This document shows positions 8,722 through 19,428 of a stretch of 19,635 nucleotides of DNA, piece after piece. The stretch is from Gnomoniopsis sp. IMI 355080 (taxonomy: Eukaryota > Ascomycota > Sordariomycetes > Diaporthales > Gnomoniaceae). Within the stretch, counting starts at the first letter, position 1; every line of letters starts with the position of its first letter. The notes under the pieces were generated by a model that had not been told where the DNA came from, searched no databases, and saw only the letters and a program-made list of their open reading frames with translations. Where the stretch lies: the NCBI GenBank assembly GCA_027946555.1, contig JAPEVC010000384.1:1-19635 (forward strand). Direction: 5' to 3'. The position numbers and the translations under genes are program-made.

Positions 8722-10458
8722 TCAGAGAATTCTTCGGCCGTCCTTTATACTGACCCTCACGTACTTTACTACCTCTACGCCATTGTCAGTCATTGTCCGT
8801 TCCGCCACAACTTTGTATCCACCAATGGCCGGGAGGACCTTGGTCCAAAATGTCCAGTAAACGGCCCCAAGAAGCAAAACACCAACACCAACCACTGGAA
8901 AGATGTAGTATGGGTAGCCTTCCTCATCCCAACTGCCTGTTGGTGGTATAAAAGGCACAATGGCCAGGAATGCGTTTGATGCTAGAAAGAGCACAGCTAC
9001 GGGAAGGTAGGTATGCCATGGAGACGACCAATTTTCCGACTTTCGGTAATGAAGATATATGAGACCGGCTGCAACAAACGAGTTGATCCAAGCTCCAGGG
9101 TATGTATAAAGGTCGACGATAAAGTTGTATGCCGGACCGGCTGGTGGCGCAACTAGGACGATCACCGTAACAATCCAATGGAGGAAAAGCTGATCTGCTG
9201 TTAGCCAAGAGAACACATTAATTCAGGCCAAGACACATGAAGACTCACCGAAGCAGCAGGAGCATTCATCGGCTTGTTTGATGCCCAAAATCTGCTAAAT
9301 GGCAAAAGCCCTTCCTTTGCCATCTCCTGGTTGAGGCGAGCGTGTGCAAAGCTGACAGCCAATACGTTGCCTAGATTGCTGATAGCCACAAACGCGGGCA
9401 AGCTCCTAGCACCTGCACTGGCACCAAATACGTTTTTGAAAAACAGTCCTGCAACAATGACTTCTGATTTCGCAAGATCACTTTTGGGGATCGCGGCAAA
9501 ATATGCGACATTGGCCAGCACGTACAAGATCGTGACTCCGCCAACGGCAAGAGGCGCCGCTACAGCCAGCGTTCGTCTAGGGTTCTTCAACTCGCCCACG
9601 ACATAGTTTGCATTCTCCCAGCCTTTGTAGCTGTAAATGATGCGTAGCAATGCCGTTGCGTAACCGTAGACGCCCCCGTTGCCGTATCCGTCCCCCTCCT
9701 CAATGGCGAAGGCGTTGTCGAAATTGTGAGGATCAGGAACCAATCGACGGCCTGCCAACGCTGCGAATCCACTGAAGACGATAAAAAGAAGAACAAACAC
9801 CTTGAAAATGCCAAGGAGGTTGACGATGCGAAGACCCCATTTAGGTAAGAGGGCGTGCAGCACTACGGCAAAAGTGACGCATAGTATGCCAATGCCTCTG
9901 GCAACCCAGCCGTCGGGTAAGGTCGAGCCACTTGCAAACAGCACGTAGCGGCCAAAGGCGAGAGAGTTCCCGGACGAGAAACCCAGGAGGATCATTTGCG
10001 AGGCAAGGACGCAGGTTGACAGGTACTTTGGATGCCGGTAAACTCGCTCGAGGTAATTCTTTTCGCCTCCAGACCTGGGAATCGCTAGCCCGTACTCGAG
10101 GTAGACAGAAATTCCTGTCAGAGCTAGTATGCCACCGAAAAGCCACAGAATAAGGCTTATTCCGACGGAGCCCGTCAAAGCAAATACGCCGGATGGTGTT
10201 GAAAAGACTGTAGCATGGCGTTCAGATTCGATGCATGGCGGATGGGCCAGGTAATGATTACTTACTGCCTGTACCAATCATTTTATTGAGAATTAGGAAT
10301 ACAGCCCCTGTCACACCGATCTTTCGCGACTCTGCAAGTTTGAATTGCTGTTCATCCTCAACCTGAGCACCATTGAGGCTTGGCAAAGTAGCCCCCTCAC
10401 CTCGTGTCAACGTTGGGGTGATGCCATCGGGAGCTATATTGCCCTTCTCGTCAGCCAT
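8722..10458 (-). CDS. MUP-like (methionine permease-type) amino acid permease, APC superfamily
   Basis: A plasma-membrane proton-coupled amino acid importer by family. Three minus-strand exons, 10458-10266, 10207-9249 and 9189-8722, join in phases 1 and 0 with introns of 58 and 59 bp; the product is 539 aa, normal for the family. After a polar cytosolic N-terminus (1-46), the first TM carries M60-I-G-T-G-I-F-S-T-P, the APC substrate-binding glycine motif, and TM3 begins after P108-R-S-G-G-E-K-N-Y-L-E, typical of the LAT/MUP branch. About 12 hydrophobic segments follow. Exon 3 resumes with L-F-L-H-W-I-V-T, which fits the homologous N-A-P-A-A/G-x-F-L-H-W junction and decides the acceptor at 9190. 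Substrate (methionine, cysteine or another amino acid) cannot be fixed. It is divergent from the MFS gene across 1.1 kb. Confidence 0.88.
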
Positions 10459-11596
10459 ATTGCCGTTTCAAATGAAAACATGAGAGCCAGATAGAGAGTA
10501 TAATTTATTGAACATGGAAGAATCATCATTCGTTGTGGGAAACAGTTCTTTATGAAGACAAAGTTCGCAACTTGGCTAGCCATGCTTGGCTTGGGCTGGG
10601 CAAGTGACATAGAATCCTTTCAACGTTGACAAATTTGGACCATTACTTACCTGAGCCCAATAGTGGTTGACGCTCTGTGGCCATCTCTGAATTTGAACGA
10701 AGCCAAGATTTTAGGAGGCCAACAACAAGTGACATTATGTGGCTATTTCGTCCTTTTTAGATGAAGCCAAGGAGCCATTGTTGGTGGCGTGCTCAAACCG
10801 AAAAATTGCACCAGCATTCAGTCGGCTTCACGCGGCACAAGGCTGCGTATTATGGGAACAACGCCATATCGCGGAATGGTCATATAATTCTATTACCATT
10901 TTTTGACTCTATTGATATTTCTTCATGACGACGAGAGGCGAGATCAACAACTCTTTTAAGTCATTCCTTGACAAAACGAGATGATTACAGCAGCACGCAC
11001 AATTTGGTCAGAGATTATCTAGGCTGGTACATACTGAGGGCTACGAAAGAATAGAGAACTTCATGTACACAAGCCTTGCAAAAGTATGCGGCTCTTCTGC
11101 AGACCTGGCGGTAATAGGTGTGCATTAAGGTAAGGTCCTATATTAAACATCGTGTCCAATGCCAATCCTCAACTAGTTGCAAATGCTCTACGAATCGGAA
11201 GGGCTTCCTACGAGGCAGAAACAATGTGGACGAAGCTAATAGCATCCAACTTGGCGACCTGAATTGCAGGGTCGGCGACGATATTCATCCTCATTGCCTG
11301 AAATCTGGAATGGTGCTAGCCTTCATTTGATAAGACCTTTGCTTTTGATGGCGTTGTAGATATGTTCCCTAAGTTACAACGTCATGGTGCTTACTTTGGA
11401 TCCCCGCCTCAGTCTTCACTGGCCACCCCGCGGATGGCGGAAGCATCGTTCCGGAACCCGTCGTTGGCCAGTATTATGAGGGCGTGACACTTGCGACCTG
11501 GCAAGGCAGCAAGGCGGTGAGCTTTAAAAGTTCATAATAAATGGGTTGCGATAGTCAACTCTCCCAAAACCGAAGTAAGACCAAAACAAAGTCACA
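10459..11596. promoter_or_regulatory. Divergent promoter region of the MUP-like permease and the MFS transporter
   Basis: 1.14 kb between two divergent ATGs with no supportable gene. HGATAR words occur at 10489-10494 (AGATAG), 11015-11020 (AGATAA on the minus strand) and 11328-11334 (TGATAAG), which would fit nitrogen-metabolite control by an AreA/NIT2-type GATA factor. Such words are common by chance, so this is weak evidence. Confidence 0.5.
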
Positions 11597-13377
11597 ATGG
11601 CCACATCAACCCAAACAACTACACTGCAAGACCTTCATGGCATGCCAATTGTCGAGCATGAGCTACGTCAACTACATCAGCCAGCCGCTGCAGTGGGTAG
11701 GAGAACTCTGGGGGCTCATGTAGAGACTGCTAACTCGTCGGCTGATGCGACTGTAGAAATAGCTACGGACCAGGAGCAAAACCCTGCATTGCCACCGTCA
11801 CCACCATGGCTCAAGCTGAAGATTTTTGGCGCAGCCTTTGCCTTTTTCTGCGCAGGGATCAATGACTCCATCCTCGGCCCTCTAATTCCTTATATACTTG
11901 CTTCTCTTTCTATCGGTACAGGGGAGATTGCCATCCTGTAAGTGACAGTTCTCGTATCTATCGCGAATAGCAATCGACCAGACCCAAGGGGTGCAAAGTA
12001 TATACTAATGATATGTCCGTTTGCCTTTTAGCTATGCATGCTCCTTCATAGGCTGGGTCATTGCTGCAGTCACTAACCCAATACTCACACCCCATCTCAC
12101 CCTGGGCCAGCTGCTATTCATCGGCGTAGTATTTCAAGTCCTCGCGCAGTCCCTACGTCCGTGGTCAACCCTACCGGTATTCTGCGTTTCATTCACCCTA
12201 CAGGCTTTAGGATCTGGCTACCAAGATGCCCACTACAACACGTTTGTCGGTGGTGTGGACAGGAAGGTTGCACATCGCTGGTTGGGATTTATACACGCCA
12301 TGTATGCGCTTGCATTGGTCATGGGGCCGCTGGTGGCGACCACTCTGGCGTCGCACCCAACCAACGGAAGCTTGGCGATTGACGGGGATGATTCGTGGAG
12401 GAAGACTTATTTCGTGACTATTGGGGCAAATGTGGTGAATGTTGCGTGGGTCGTTGTCGCTTTTCGGGATTCTATATGGGTGGCCCGATGGAGGGAAAGT
12501 GACAAACCCTCGCGTGGTAGTGACGAGGAGCGAATGGCAGAGGGAGGTGTATCAGGCGAGGGAAGACAAACGCCTCGACCCCAGCAGCGAAAAGAGACAA
12601 CATTATCTTCCTTGCAAGATATGCTCGCCATGCTCAAGGTGAAGGACGTCTGGCTGATCAGCCTATTCTTTTTCTTTGCGGCGGGCGCTTCGCAGGCTTC
12701 AAATGGTGAGTGAGGAGACAGGAGACTGACTGAAAAATATGAACGCTAAACACATTTTCACAATTAGGTTGGGTTGTTGAGTATCTTGTCAAAGTCCGTG
12801 GCGGAGACATTTCGGAAGTGGGATACGTGCCCACGGGCTTTTCGGCAGGGCTTTTATTAGGTCGCCTACTTCTTCCCGAGCCAACTCACCGATTCGGAGA
12901 CAAGAGGATGCTTTTGTTATATTTTGTGGCCGCGTGTGGCTTTCAACTGATTGTCTGGCTCGTACCCAACATTATAGCAAATGCCACTGCCCTAGGCATT
13001 ATGGGATTCTTCTTGGGGCCTTTCTTTCCTACTGTAGGCTCTTACGTTCCAGGTACTTCTGGATATTATATACTGACATGTGAATAAATCGGCAGGGAGT
13101 TTCTGTGGCGTCAAGGCTCTTTCCTAGAAAGATCCAAGCGGCAGCATTAAGTATGAGGCCTACTTCATTCTTTAGCTCGCCCCATTCGCTGACAATTGTG
13201 GTCTTAGGTTTTGTTTTCCTGGTTTCACAAGCTGGAGCAGCTAATTTCCCTTCCATTACTGGGCTAATCGCGACTCAGGCTGGAGTGCAGGTCCTACAGC
13301 CGATCGTCCTTAGCTTACTCGTTGGTGCAACGATTTTCTGGTGGTTCGTTCCTAAGCCGTCTGAGCGCAGAGAGTGA
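11597..13377 (+). CDS. Major facilitator superfamily transporter, Bsc6-like fungal type
   Basis: A 12-TM secondary transporter; substrate unknown. Five exons, 11597-11937, 12032-12705, 12768-13033, 13096-13150 and 13208-13377, give 501 aa with introns of 94, 62, 62 and 57 bp. The polar N-terminus (1-75) is followed by F-C-A-G-I-N-D-S-I-L-G-P-L-I-P-Y, the signature first helix of this family, then L-G-S-G-Y-Q-D-A-H-Y-N in TM4. A charged central loop (about 264-315, Arg/Glu/Gln-rich) separates the two six-helix halves; the second half has G-F-F-L-G-P-F-F-P and S-R-L-F-P-R-K. The third donor is GTAGGC at 13034, chosen because it gives gap-free family spacing (F-F-P-T then G-V-S-V-A-S-R) and a normal 62-bp intron, whereas GTACTT at 13050 gives a frame conflict or an unusually short intron. 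Another ATG at 11642 is in frame but less favoured. Confidence 0.86.
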
Positions 13378-13591
13378 GAGTGTGAATTCGAGTATCATTG
13401 CTCTCCTGAGGCCACCGTATTTGGCCACTTCGCTCTGTCGTTATGGCGAATGAGTCCGGCTAAGTAGGGAGCAAGTGATATGATGGCAACTTGCCGGATC
13501 ATTGAGCAGCGATATGTACGAGACCTTTCTGGGCTGTCATGTATACTATTATAGCCCAGTAATTACTACTCTCGTGTATTACATCCGGAGA
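13378..13591. other. Convergent 3' intergenic region
   Basis: 214 bp between the stops of the MFS gene and the FAD oxidoreductase gene. No gene; presumably both transcript ends. Confidence 0.6.
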
Positions 13592-15126
13592 CTATAACCT
13601 GGCTGGCGTCGAGGTGTGTGCCGCCCAACTGTCCAAGACGACGTTCTTTTCGCTCTTCAACCTCTCTTTCGTTACTTCATATATGCGCGGTACACCAGTG
13701 CTGCTAAAAGGCACACCTTCCAAAGCCATCACGGCAACGCTCTTGGCTGAGAGAAACACTTGTGGCATCCCATGGCCTGTGAAGCCTGCCACGACAAATT
13801 GATTCGACCGCCCAGGTACTGCACCAATGAATGGGCAACTGTCAGTGGAGTAGCCCATAACTAGCAAGAACAATATGTCAGCTTGGGGAGTCTGTTACGA
13901 ATTGGCATATAAGTGGGAGACCAAAGAAAAAGACTTACTCCCTGTCCAAACTTTATCTGTGTACGCCCCTGAGTTTTCCCAACCCTTGAAGTACTTTTGC
14001 ATATACCCATCAAAATGCCTATGCGCATTCCCCGTTGTAATAAGAGAGTCATCATCGACTGTATTGTACCAGCAATTCAGGTCCTGATAATATTTTGTTC
14101 GTGCACCGCCGACAATAATGCTGCCGTCTGTCCTTGGAATCAAGTACTCGTACTCAGTTGGTGACCAACGCATGATGTAGCTGTGTGGCAGCATCGGTGC
14201 AGGCTTCCGGCTTTCCGGTACCACGATCCGGCTGCAAATTCCCTTGACCGGTATGATCTTGTTCTCGAATTCAGGAAGAATCGATGATGTATATCCGTTT
14301 GTGGCGTATATGATCTTCTTTGCTTTGAGGGACCCTCGATCTTGGGTTGAAAGGGTGTAATAACCTTCCCCATCTGCCAAGTTCGAGACCCCCGTAACGG
14401 GTGTGTGCGTCTGCAAATTGACACCCGCATCCACAGCCTTTTGCAATAAAGCCAAGATGAGCTTGTAAGGCCAAACGTGACCTGCCGAGTAACTCATGAC
14501 GGCTTTGGCCCCTTTTACATCCGACAATTGCTGCGCTTTGGTCGCATCACCCTCGTAAAACACGTCCTTCATAACTTCCACGCCTGCTTTGCGTAGCAAA
14601 TCCGCGCCAGCCTTCATCCGCTCATGAATACTATCAGTCATGAGTGCGTCGACGGCACGCGTCAGCACAAAATCACAGTCGATCTGCTCCTCTTCAATGA
14701 CCGTCTTGACTGCACTCAGAGTTTCCGCCTCGAATTTTGCGCACTCGGCTGCGACCTCCACGCCATGGGTCACGGCGAGAGACGCTGGCCGATTATAAGG
14801 GTCGGGCTTGAGATGACCGCCTTGGAATAGTGTCAGTAGGTAGTACTAATTGCCAGAGATTCAAATCACCTACCATTTCGTCCTGTGGCTCCCGAACATG
14901 CCTCACGAGCCTCGAGAATGGCTACCGATGGTAATGTGGTACCGCTGTCCTTGCATCTCCTAAGAATATGGTACACGACTGAGGCACCTGCATACCCAGC
15001 ACCAACAACAGCAATGTCAACCTTTGCGGGCAGATCAGGGGTGCTCCGGTGGTTGTCGAGAGGATGCAGCTGAGTTCTCCAAAAGGGTTCGGTCGAGTTT
15101 GGTACAGGGAGGGGGGAGGGCGCCAT
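13592..15126 (-). CDS. FAD-dependent oxidoreductase, DAO family (amine/amino-acid oxidase-like)
   Basis: Flavoenzyme expected to oxidise a C-N bond of an amine or amino acid; related named enzymes include bacterial gamma-glutamylputrescine oxidase, sarcosine oxidase and D-amino acid dehydrogenases. Minus-strand exons 15126-14874, 14820-13939 and 13860-13592 join in phase 1 at both junctions, giving 467 aa. The N-terminal Rossmann motif is V41-G-A-G-Y-A-G with acidic ribose-binding E72 in I-L-E-A-R-E, followed by the DAO-type S78-G-A-T-G-R-N-G-G-H. The C-terminal part has W-T-G-I-M-G-Y-S-T-D-x-x-P-F-I-G and V-V-A-G-F-T-G-H-G-M, the second FAD-contacting region. The H-P-L-x-N-H-x-S-T-P leader (21-30) is typical of the fungal branch. 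No signal peptide, and no peroxisomal end (C-terminus A-R-L is one residue short of a canonical S/A-K/R-L; A-R-L itself does fit the loose PTS1 consensus, so peroxisomal import is possible). ATG at 15126 is preferred because upstream codons give only GTG. Confidence 0.88.
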
Positions 15127-15778
15127 CGTGTGCACCAGGTGTTTTGAGTTTTTGTGAGAGCAAGGTGGCGAGAGAGAGAGACGTGTCCTTCCGCGGTGCG
15201 AATTGTCTTGGCCGGGTCCCTTGAGGCTCTCTAGACCTCGTTATATGACTCTCACGACGAACATGTTTGCAAAGCCGGGTTTGGACCGAGGTCAGATGCT
15301 GAAAAACAAAATCCCGGTGCGGTGATTGAGTGGTTGATGTTGCGTGGGCTTCTGCCGGGACACTTATCAGAAAGCGGGCCTCCCTCGGCCGTAATTTCTG
15401 CCGGGGTAGTTAAAAACAGACACCGTGTGTTTCTATACGGCCTATAACACTTCCAGACCGGGCCGGTGCTGCTAGCAATCTTGGGGAAAAGGGCATCTTG
15501 TGAGTTTCTGACTTGATGCACGATGCGTAATAAATCACGACAGCAGAGTTGCCACGCACATTTCTCTTAGAAAATAAAAATGCCATTTGTTGGTTTGCTT
15601 CGTGAATCGCCGCCAAGACGAGTGGAGTTCGGTGACCATCAAGGTGGGTCTCGACAAATCGGCTCCGGGGCCGAAGACTACCTCCCGAAGCCCCCAGATT
15701 CTAAGTCTGTTTTAAGAAGTTCTATGCGGCACAGAGTATTCATTTATGAGACTATGTATATCTGTCTACGACTGAAAA
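15127..15778. promoter_or_regulatory. Promoter region of the FAD oxidoreductase gene
   Basis: 652 bp between the FAD gene start and the stop of the HAD gene, both minus strand. Going upstream from the ATG: a GA run at about 15172-15181, a TATATAA-like word around 15240-15247, a TGATAAG (minus strand, 15363-15369) and the ACCGG-G-CCGGT palindrome at 15457-15467. The far end also holds the 3' end of the HAD transcript. Confidence 0.5.
15457..15467. promoter_or_regulatory. ACCGG-G-CCGGT palindrome (copy 2), 331 bp upstream of the FAD oxidoreductase
   Basis: Identical 11-mer to the copy at 16956-16966. It holds CGG-N1-CCG flanked by A and T and lies at a distance usual for fungal upstream activating sites, about 90 bp from a GATA word. 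Inference: candidate Zn2Cys6 factor site. Confidence 0.5.
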
Positions 15779-16596
15779 TCACTGAGTAGCTGCTATGATT
15801 CCATCCGCCATCTCAGGCAATGTGGGCGCAACAACGTCCATTTCTCCAAATACATCAGTCAAAGGCTCAGCCTCTAATATTGTAGAGTATGCACCATGGA
15901 ACCTATAATTCACGAGTATTAGCAACATCACACCACTCCTGACGAAAGACCGGAAGAGAGTTTCCGGGCAATATTAAAAGATAATACTCACCCGACTGTC
16001 CTCGCTGTCGAGACATCCCACATGTGTGCGGCCGCAAACCACGGCTTCTTCCCATCCTTGGTCAATTTCTCCAGCAGCGGCACATAAGCACTCGGCACCG
16101 GCTTTGCAACGCCCTGTGTGTCGCAGCTCAGCAAGTTCTCAGCGGGCATCTCGACACCGGCAAGCTTGAAATAGCCGCCTACTCGGGCAATGTCACCGGC
16201 TGTGAAGCACCATACTGTGAAGCCAGCATTCCTCAGCTTCTCCACACACTCCTTGGCACCGGGCCGGAGGTACAGCTTCTTCCACTCGCCCACCAGCCAC
16301 TCGACGTCTTCGTCTGTTGCAAACTCCTTAGGCTTTTCGACTCCAGAATAAAGCAGCATCCGGTAGAAAAGAGCACCAAACATCTTGAAGAATGGTAGGT
16401 AGCGGCCAGACAGGGACAGGTAGGTGTATTCCCGCTCCGCGGCTTCAATCCAGCACATTCCCAGGAGCTTGGGCTTAATCCCGGCTTCTTTGAGCTTGTC
16501 GCCAAGTCGCTCTTCGAGAGCCTCGAACAGCCGGTCATAGGCCACCAAGGTACCCACGACATCAAATACGACATCTTTCGAGGCAGGAATAGTCAT
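15779..16596 (-). CDS. HAD-superfamily hydrolase, haloacid dehalogenase type II-like
   Basis: Soluble hydrolase of the haloacid dehalogenase fold. Minus-strand exons 16596-15992 and 15902-15779 join in phase 2 (89-bp intron), giving 242 aa, the family's normal size. Motif I is V10-F-D-V-V-G-T-L with nucleophile D12 and T16; motif II is C130-F-T-A-G-D with T132; motif III has K165 in V-A-K-P-V-P and Y171; motif IV is H191-M-W-D-V-S-T-A-R with D194. Compared with Pseudomonas L-2-haloacid dehalogenase (S118-N119, S175, N177), this protein has Thr-Ala at motif II, Ala at the S175 position and His at the N177 position. So true dehalogenation of 2-haloacids is doubtful; a phosphatase-like or other C-X hydrolase role is possible. 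Divergent from the YAT permease gene with a shared 895-bp promoter region. Confidence 0.87.
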
Positions 16597-17491
16597 GATG
16601 AATTGTTGACCGGGGTTCTGGTGTGGGTGATGAGATGGAAGGGATGAGCGCCAGTGAGCTGTGGTCTTGAAGATGCCCTATGATGATTTAGAGGGATAAC
16701 CTAAACAAGCGTTGAAACGAAGTCTGCATGACAATAGATCTACTGGAATGAGCATATAAAAAGCAAGCCGTCCTCTAGTCAATGCAGTTGACGAAACTGT
16801 ATGCATCTTCCATCAACGCTTTAGCACACTCATCGGCAGTGGACCGGCATCGTCAAGGGTCAGGGCCCGGAATCGACCCACACGCATACCGGCTCAAAGT
16901 GCGGGGAGATAAGCTGGTAAGGGGTCAGACATAAAATGACCCTATTCCAAGACCCACCGGGCCGGTCTTCATTTGGTCTCGACATGACTCAGGGTAATGA
17001 CTGTCGGTCGATAAGCTAAACCTTTAGTGTCGTCTGTCTGCCGCCTCAGGCACTAAAATGGCTTGCGTCTGCCCGTGGTAGGGTGTTCATCTCGGTCTTT
17101 TGGTTTTCTATCTGTCAGTCATGCATTAGCAGGCTGATAATACCGAAGTGGGCGGTATCAATGATCTTCAGCTGGTGAACATGGCAGATTGACAGGATTT
17201 TGGTCGAAGAAAGTAAGCGAGGACATTTTAGCTTTGGGCGTTGCACTACGATCCCATGGCTTATCACTGGCCTATGCACGCGAGGCATACGTGGATAGGT
17301 CCCTGAGCACTTTGATCCCAGCCGTCGGGACAAGCGTGTGTGATTTCCCGGGTAAGGATGCATATGTAGGGTAGGTATAAGGAACCTCGATACGGGCTTA
17401 ACAACCCACCACAATTCCGAACTTGCTTTTACATCTGGAAAACCCAATCCATCCCATACATCCTTGTCAGAGGACGCCGCGGATGTAAAAG
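16597..17491. promoter_or_regulatory. Divergent promoter of the HAD hydrolase and YAT permease genes
   Basis: 895 bp without a supportable gene. HGATAR words: AGATAAG 16907-16913, CGATAAG 17009-17015, TGATAA 17135-17140, TGATAAG on the minus strand at 17260-17266, and AGATAG on the minus strand at 17108-17113. Five in under 400 bp suggests GATA-factor (AreA/NIT2-like) nitrogen control, common for fungal amino acid permeases. The ACCGGGCCGGT palindrome lies between the first two. Confidence 0.6.
16956..16966. promoter_or_regulatory. ACCGG-G-CCGGT palindrome (copy 3) in the HAD/permease divergent promoter
   Basis: Same 11-mer as copy 2. It is 360 bp from the HAD start and 526 bp from the permease start, flanked on both sides by GATA words within about 50 bases. 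Candidate site for a CGG-binding Zn2Cys6 dimer that could serve both genes. Confidence 0.5.
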
Positions 17492-19313
17492 ATGGCACTT
17501 GACAAGCACACGGTCAACGAAAAGACTACGACGGGAAGCGCCACTGACGCCGAAATTGGTGATGTGTCCAGCCGAGATGGCGAGACAACGGTACTTGGGA
17601 CGCCAGCGGGCAATGGAGTCGACACGGCTGGATATGCCCGCAAATTGAACAAGAGGCAGATCATGTTTATGACTTTTGGCGCTGGCATAGGGACTGGTCT
17701 TTGGGTTGGCACAGGCACGGCACTCAAAGCTGCTGGTCCGGGAGGTATAGCAGTGGCATACACCTTCCAGGCGTGAGTCTCTCTCACACAACTCAACCGA
17801 TATCCCAACCCCGATGTGCACGAACTAAAGTCTACTTAAATCAGTTTCATCGTCTGGGTCCTCTACATGTCGATCGGAGAGATGGCGACCTATCGACCAG
17901 TGCACGGCGGCTTCATCCGCATGGCCACCGAATACGTGGATCCAGCGCTAGGGTTCGCCGAGGGCGTCAACTTCTGGTTCCAATGGGTCATGATCATCCC
18001 CGCCGAGATCACCGCCGCCGTCAGCGTGCTCAAGTACTGGGATGGATGGCAAAAGATCCCTCTGGCGGGCTACATTACCATCTTTCTCGTGCTCACCGCC
18101 GCGCCCAACATGTTCCCGGTGCGCATGTACGGCCATATCGAGTACGCCATGAGCTGGGTCAAGATCCTGGCCATCTTCATTGTCATTGCGTACATGTTCG
18201 TCATGACCTCGGGCGGCGTACCAGCTACGAACGGCCCGATTGAGTTTAGCTACTGGAAGAATCCCGGCGCGTTCACGGACATGAAGGGCTTGTCAAAGGC
18301 GTTTGTCCAGGCGGCGTTTAGCTTTGGGTCGGCGCAGCACATTGCCATTATTGCCGGGGAGGCCGTCAAGCCGCGCAAGACGGTCAAATCCGTGGTGATG
18401 CCCATCTTTTGGCGCATCTTTTTATTTTTCATCCTCAACATTTGGCTGGTGGGCATGTGTGTTCCGTACAACGACACGGACCTTGTCAACGGCTCGGGGA
18501 CGATCGGGAGCCCGTTTGTGATTGCGCTGAGGAGAGGTGACCAATATGGGTTGGCGAATGTCATCAACGGCTTCATTTTTTTGACAGTCATCAGCACTGG
18601 CGTGACGAGTTTTTACGTCTCGAGCCGAGCCTTGACTGCCTTGTCAGATATCTCTCTTGTGCATCCTATCTTTGGTATGAAAGACAAGGCCGGCAGACCT
18701 TGGCTGGCATTGCTTCTTTCCGGCGCGCTTGGTGGCGGACTGTGCTATCTCAACCTCAACTCGAAGGCCATCGAGGTCTACAACTGGTTTTCGTCTCTGG
18801 TAGGTCTCCCTGTACCGCCATTAACATGTCTTCGGACAAAGCTGATCACTCTCATCATTTTAGGTTTCGATAGCCACTTTCATGGGTTGGCTCACGATGC
18901 TGACCACGCATATATGCTTTCGAAGAGCCCTCACAAAACAAGGCATCGACCCCAACACTCTCCCGCTCAAGTCCCCATTCGCGCCATATATCCAGTACGC
19001 CGCTATTTTGGGCATCTTCTTCATCATGGGCTGCGAATTTTACCTCGCACTATACGCAGACGGCACGCCAACGGCTCGAGGATTTTTCTCTGTATATTTG
19101 GCCTGCCCTCTATTCATCTTTGACTATATTGTGTACAAGCTGTGGTACAAAACAAAAGCGGTCAATCCAGCAGAGATTGATTTCTCCGAGGCCTTTGCGT
19201 TCGACGCTGAGGACAAGGCCGAGGCCGAGGCTGCCGAGTTGAATGGTGTGAGCGAGAAGCCCAAGAGGAAATGTGATCCAATTCAGAGCGTGAAGAACGT
19301 GGTACTGGGATAA
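17492..19313 (+). CDS. Amino acid permease, YAT/AAP family (APC superfamily)
   Basis: Plasma-membrane amino acid/proton symporter by family. Exons 17492-17772, 17845-18799 and 18864-19313 join in phases 2 and 0 (introns 72 and 64 bp), giving 561 aa, the usual YAT length. A Thr/Gly/Asp-rich cytosolic N-terminus (1-50) precedes K51-L-N-K-R-Q-I-M, then TM1 with G63-A-G-I-G-T-G-L-W-V-G-T-G, the glycine-rich substrate-binding break. TM3 begins with M102-S-I-G-E-M-A-T-Y and is followed by Y-V-D-P-A-L-G-F-A-x-G, a YAT hallmark. I count about 12 hydrophobic segments and an acidic Ala/Glu-rich C-terminal tail ending near K-N-V-V-L-G. The usual G-S-G at the TM1 end is G-T-G and the usual Phe after G-T-G-L is Trp. 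Substrate cannot be deduced. Confidence 0.9.
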
Positions 19314-19428
19314 TACTATCTCCCACCCGTATCTTATATGTCCAAAACCCTCCCATAATTGTAAATAGCAAAAGTAATAGACTTAGAATTTTTATTTTCC
19401 CATTTGCATTCATTGCAGCGTATCCGCA
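19314..19428. other. Convergent 3' intergenic region
   Basis: 115 bp between the permease stop and the stop of the minus-strand partial gene. AT-rich, with AAATAG and TTTTATT stretches that could serve as transcript-end signals on either strand. Confidence 0.5.

Noticed and set aside
13050..13095. Alternative donor GTACTT for MFS intron 3
   Set aside because: With the CAG acceptor at 13093-13095 it runs into TAG after ten codons, and the intron would be only about 46 bp; GTAGGC at 13034 keeps the frame and the family spacing.
16024..16398. Plus-strand 124-codon frame inside the HAD gene
   Set aside because: Shadow of the HAD exon, whose catalytic motifs are on the minus strand.
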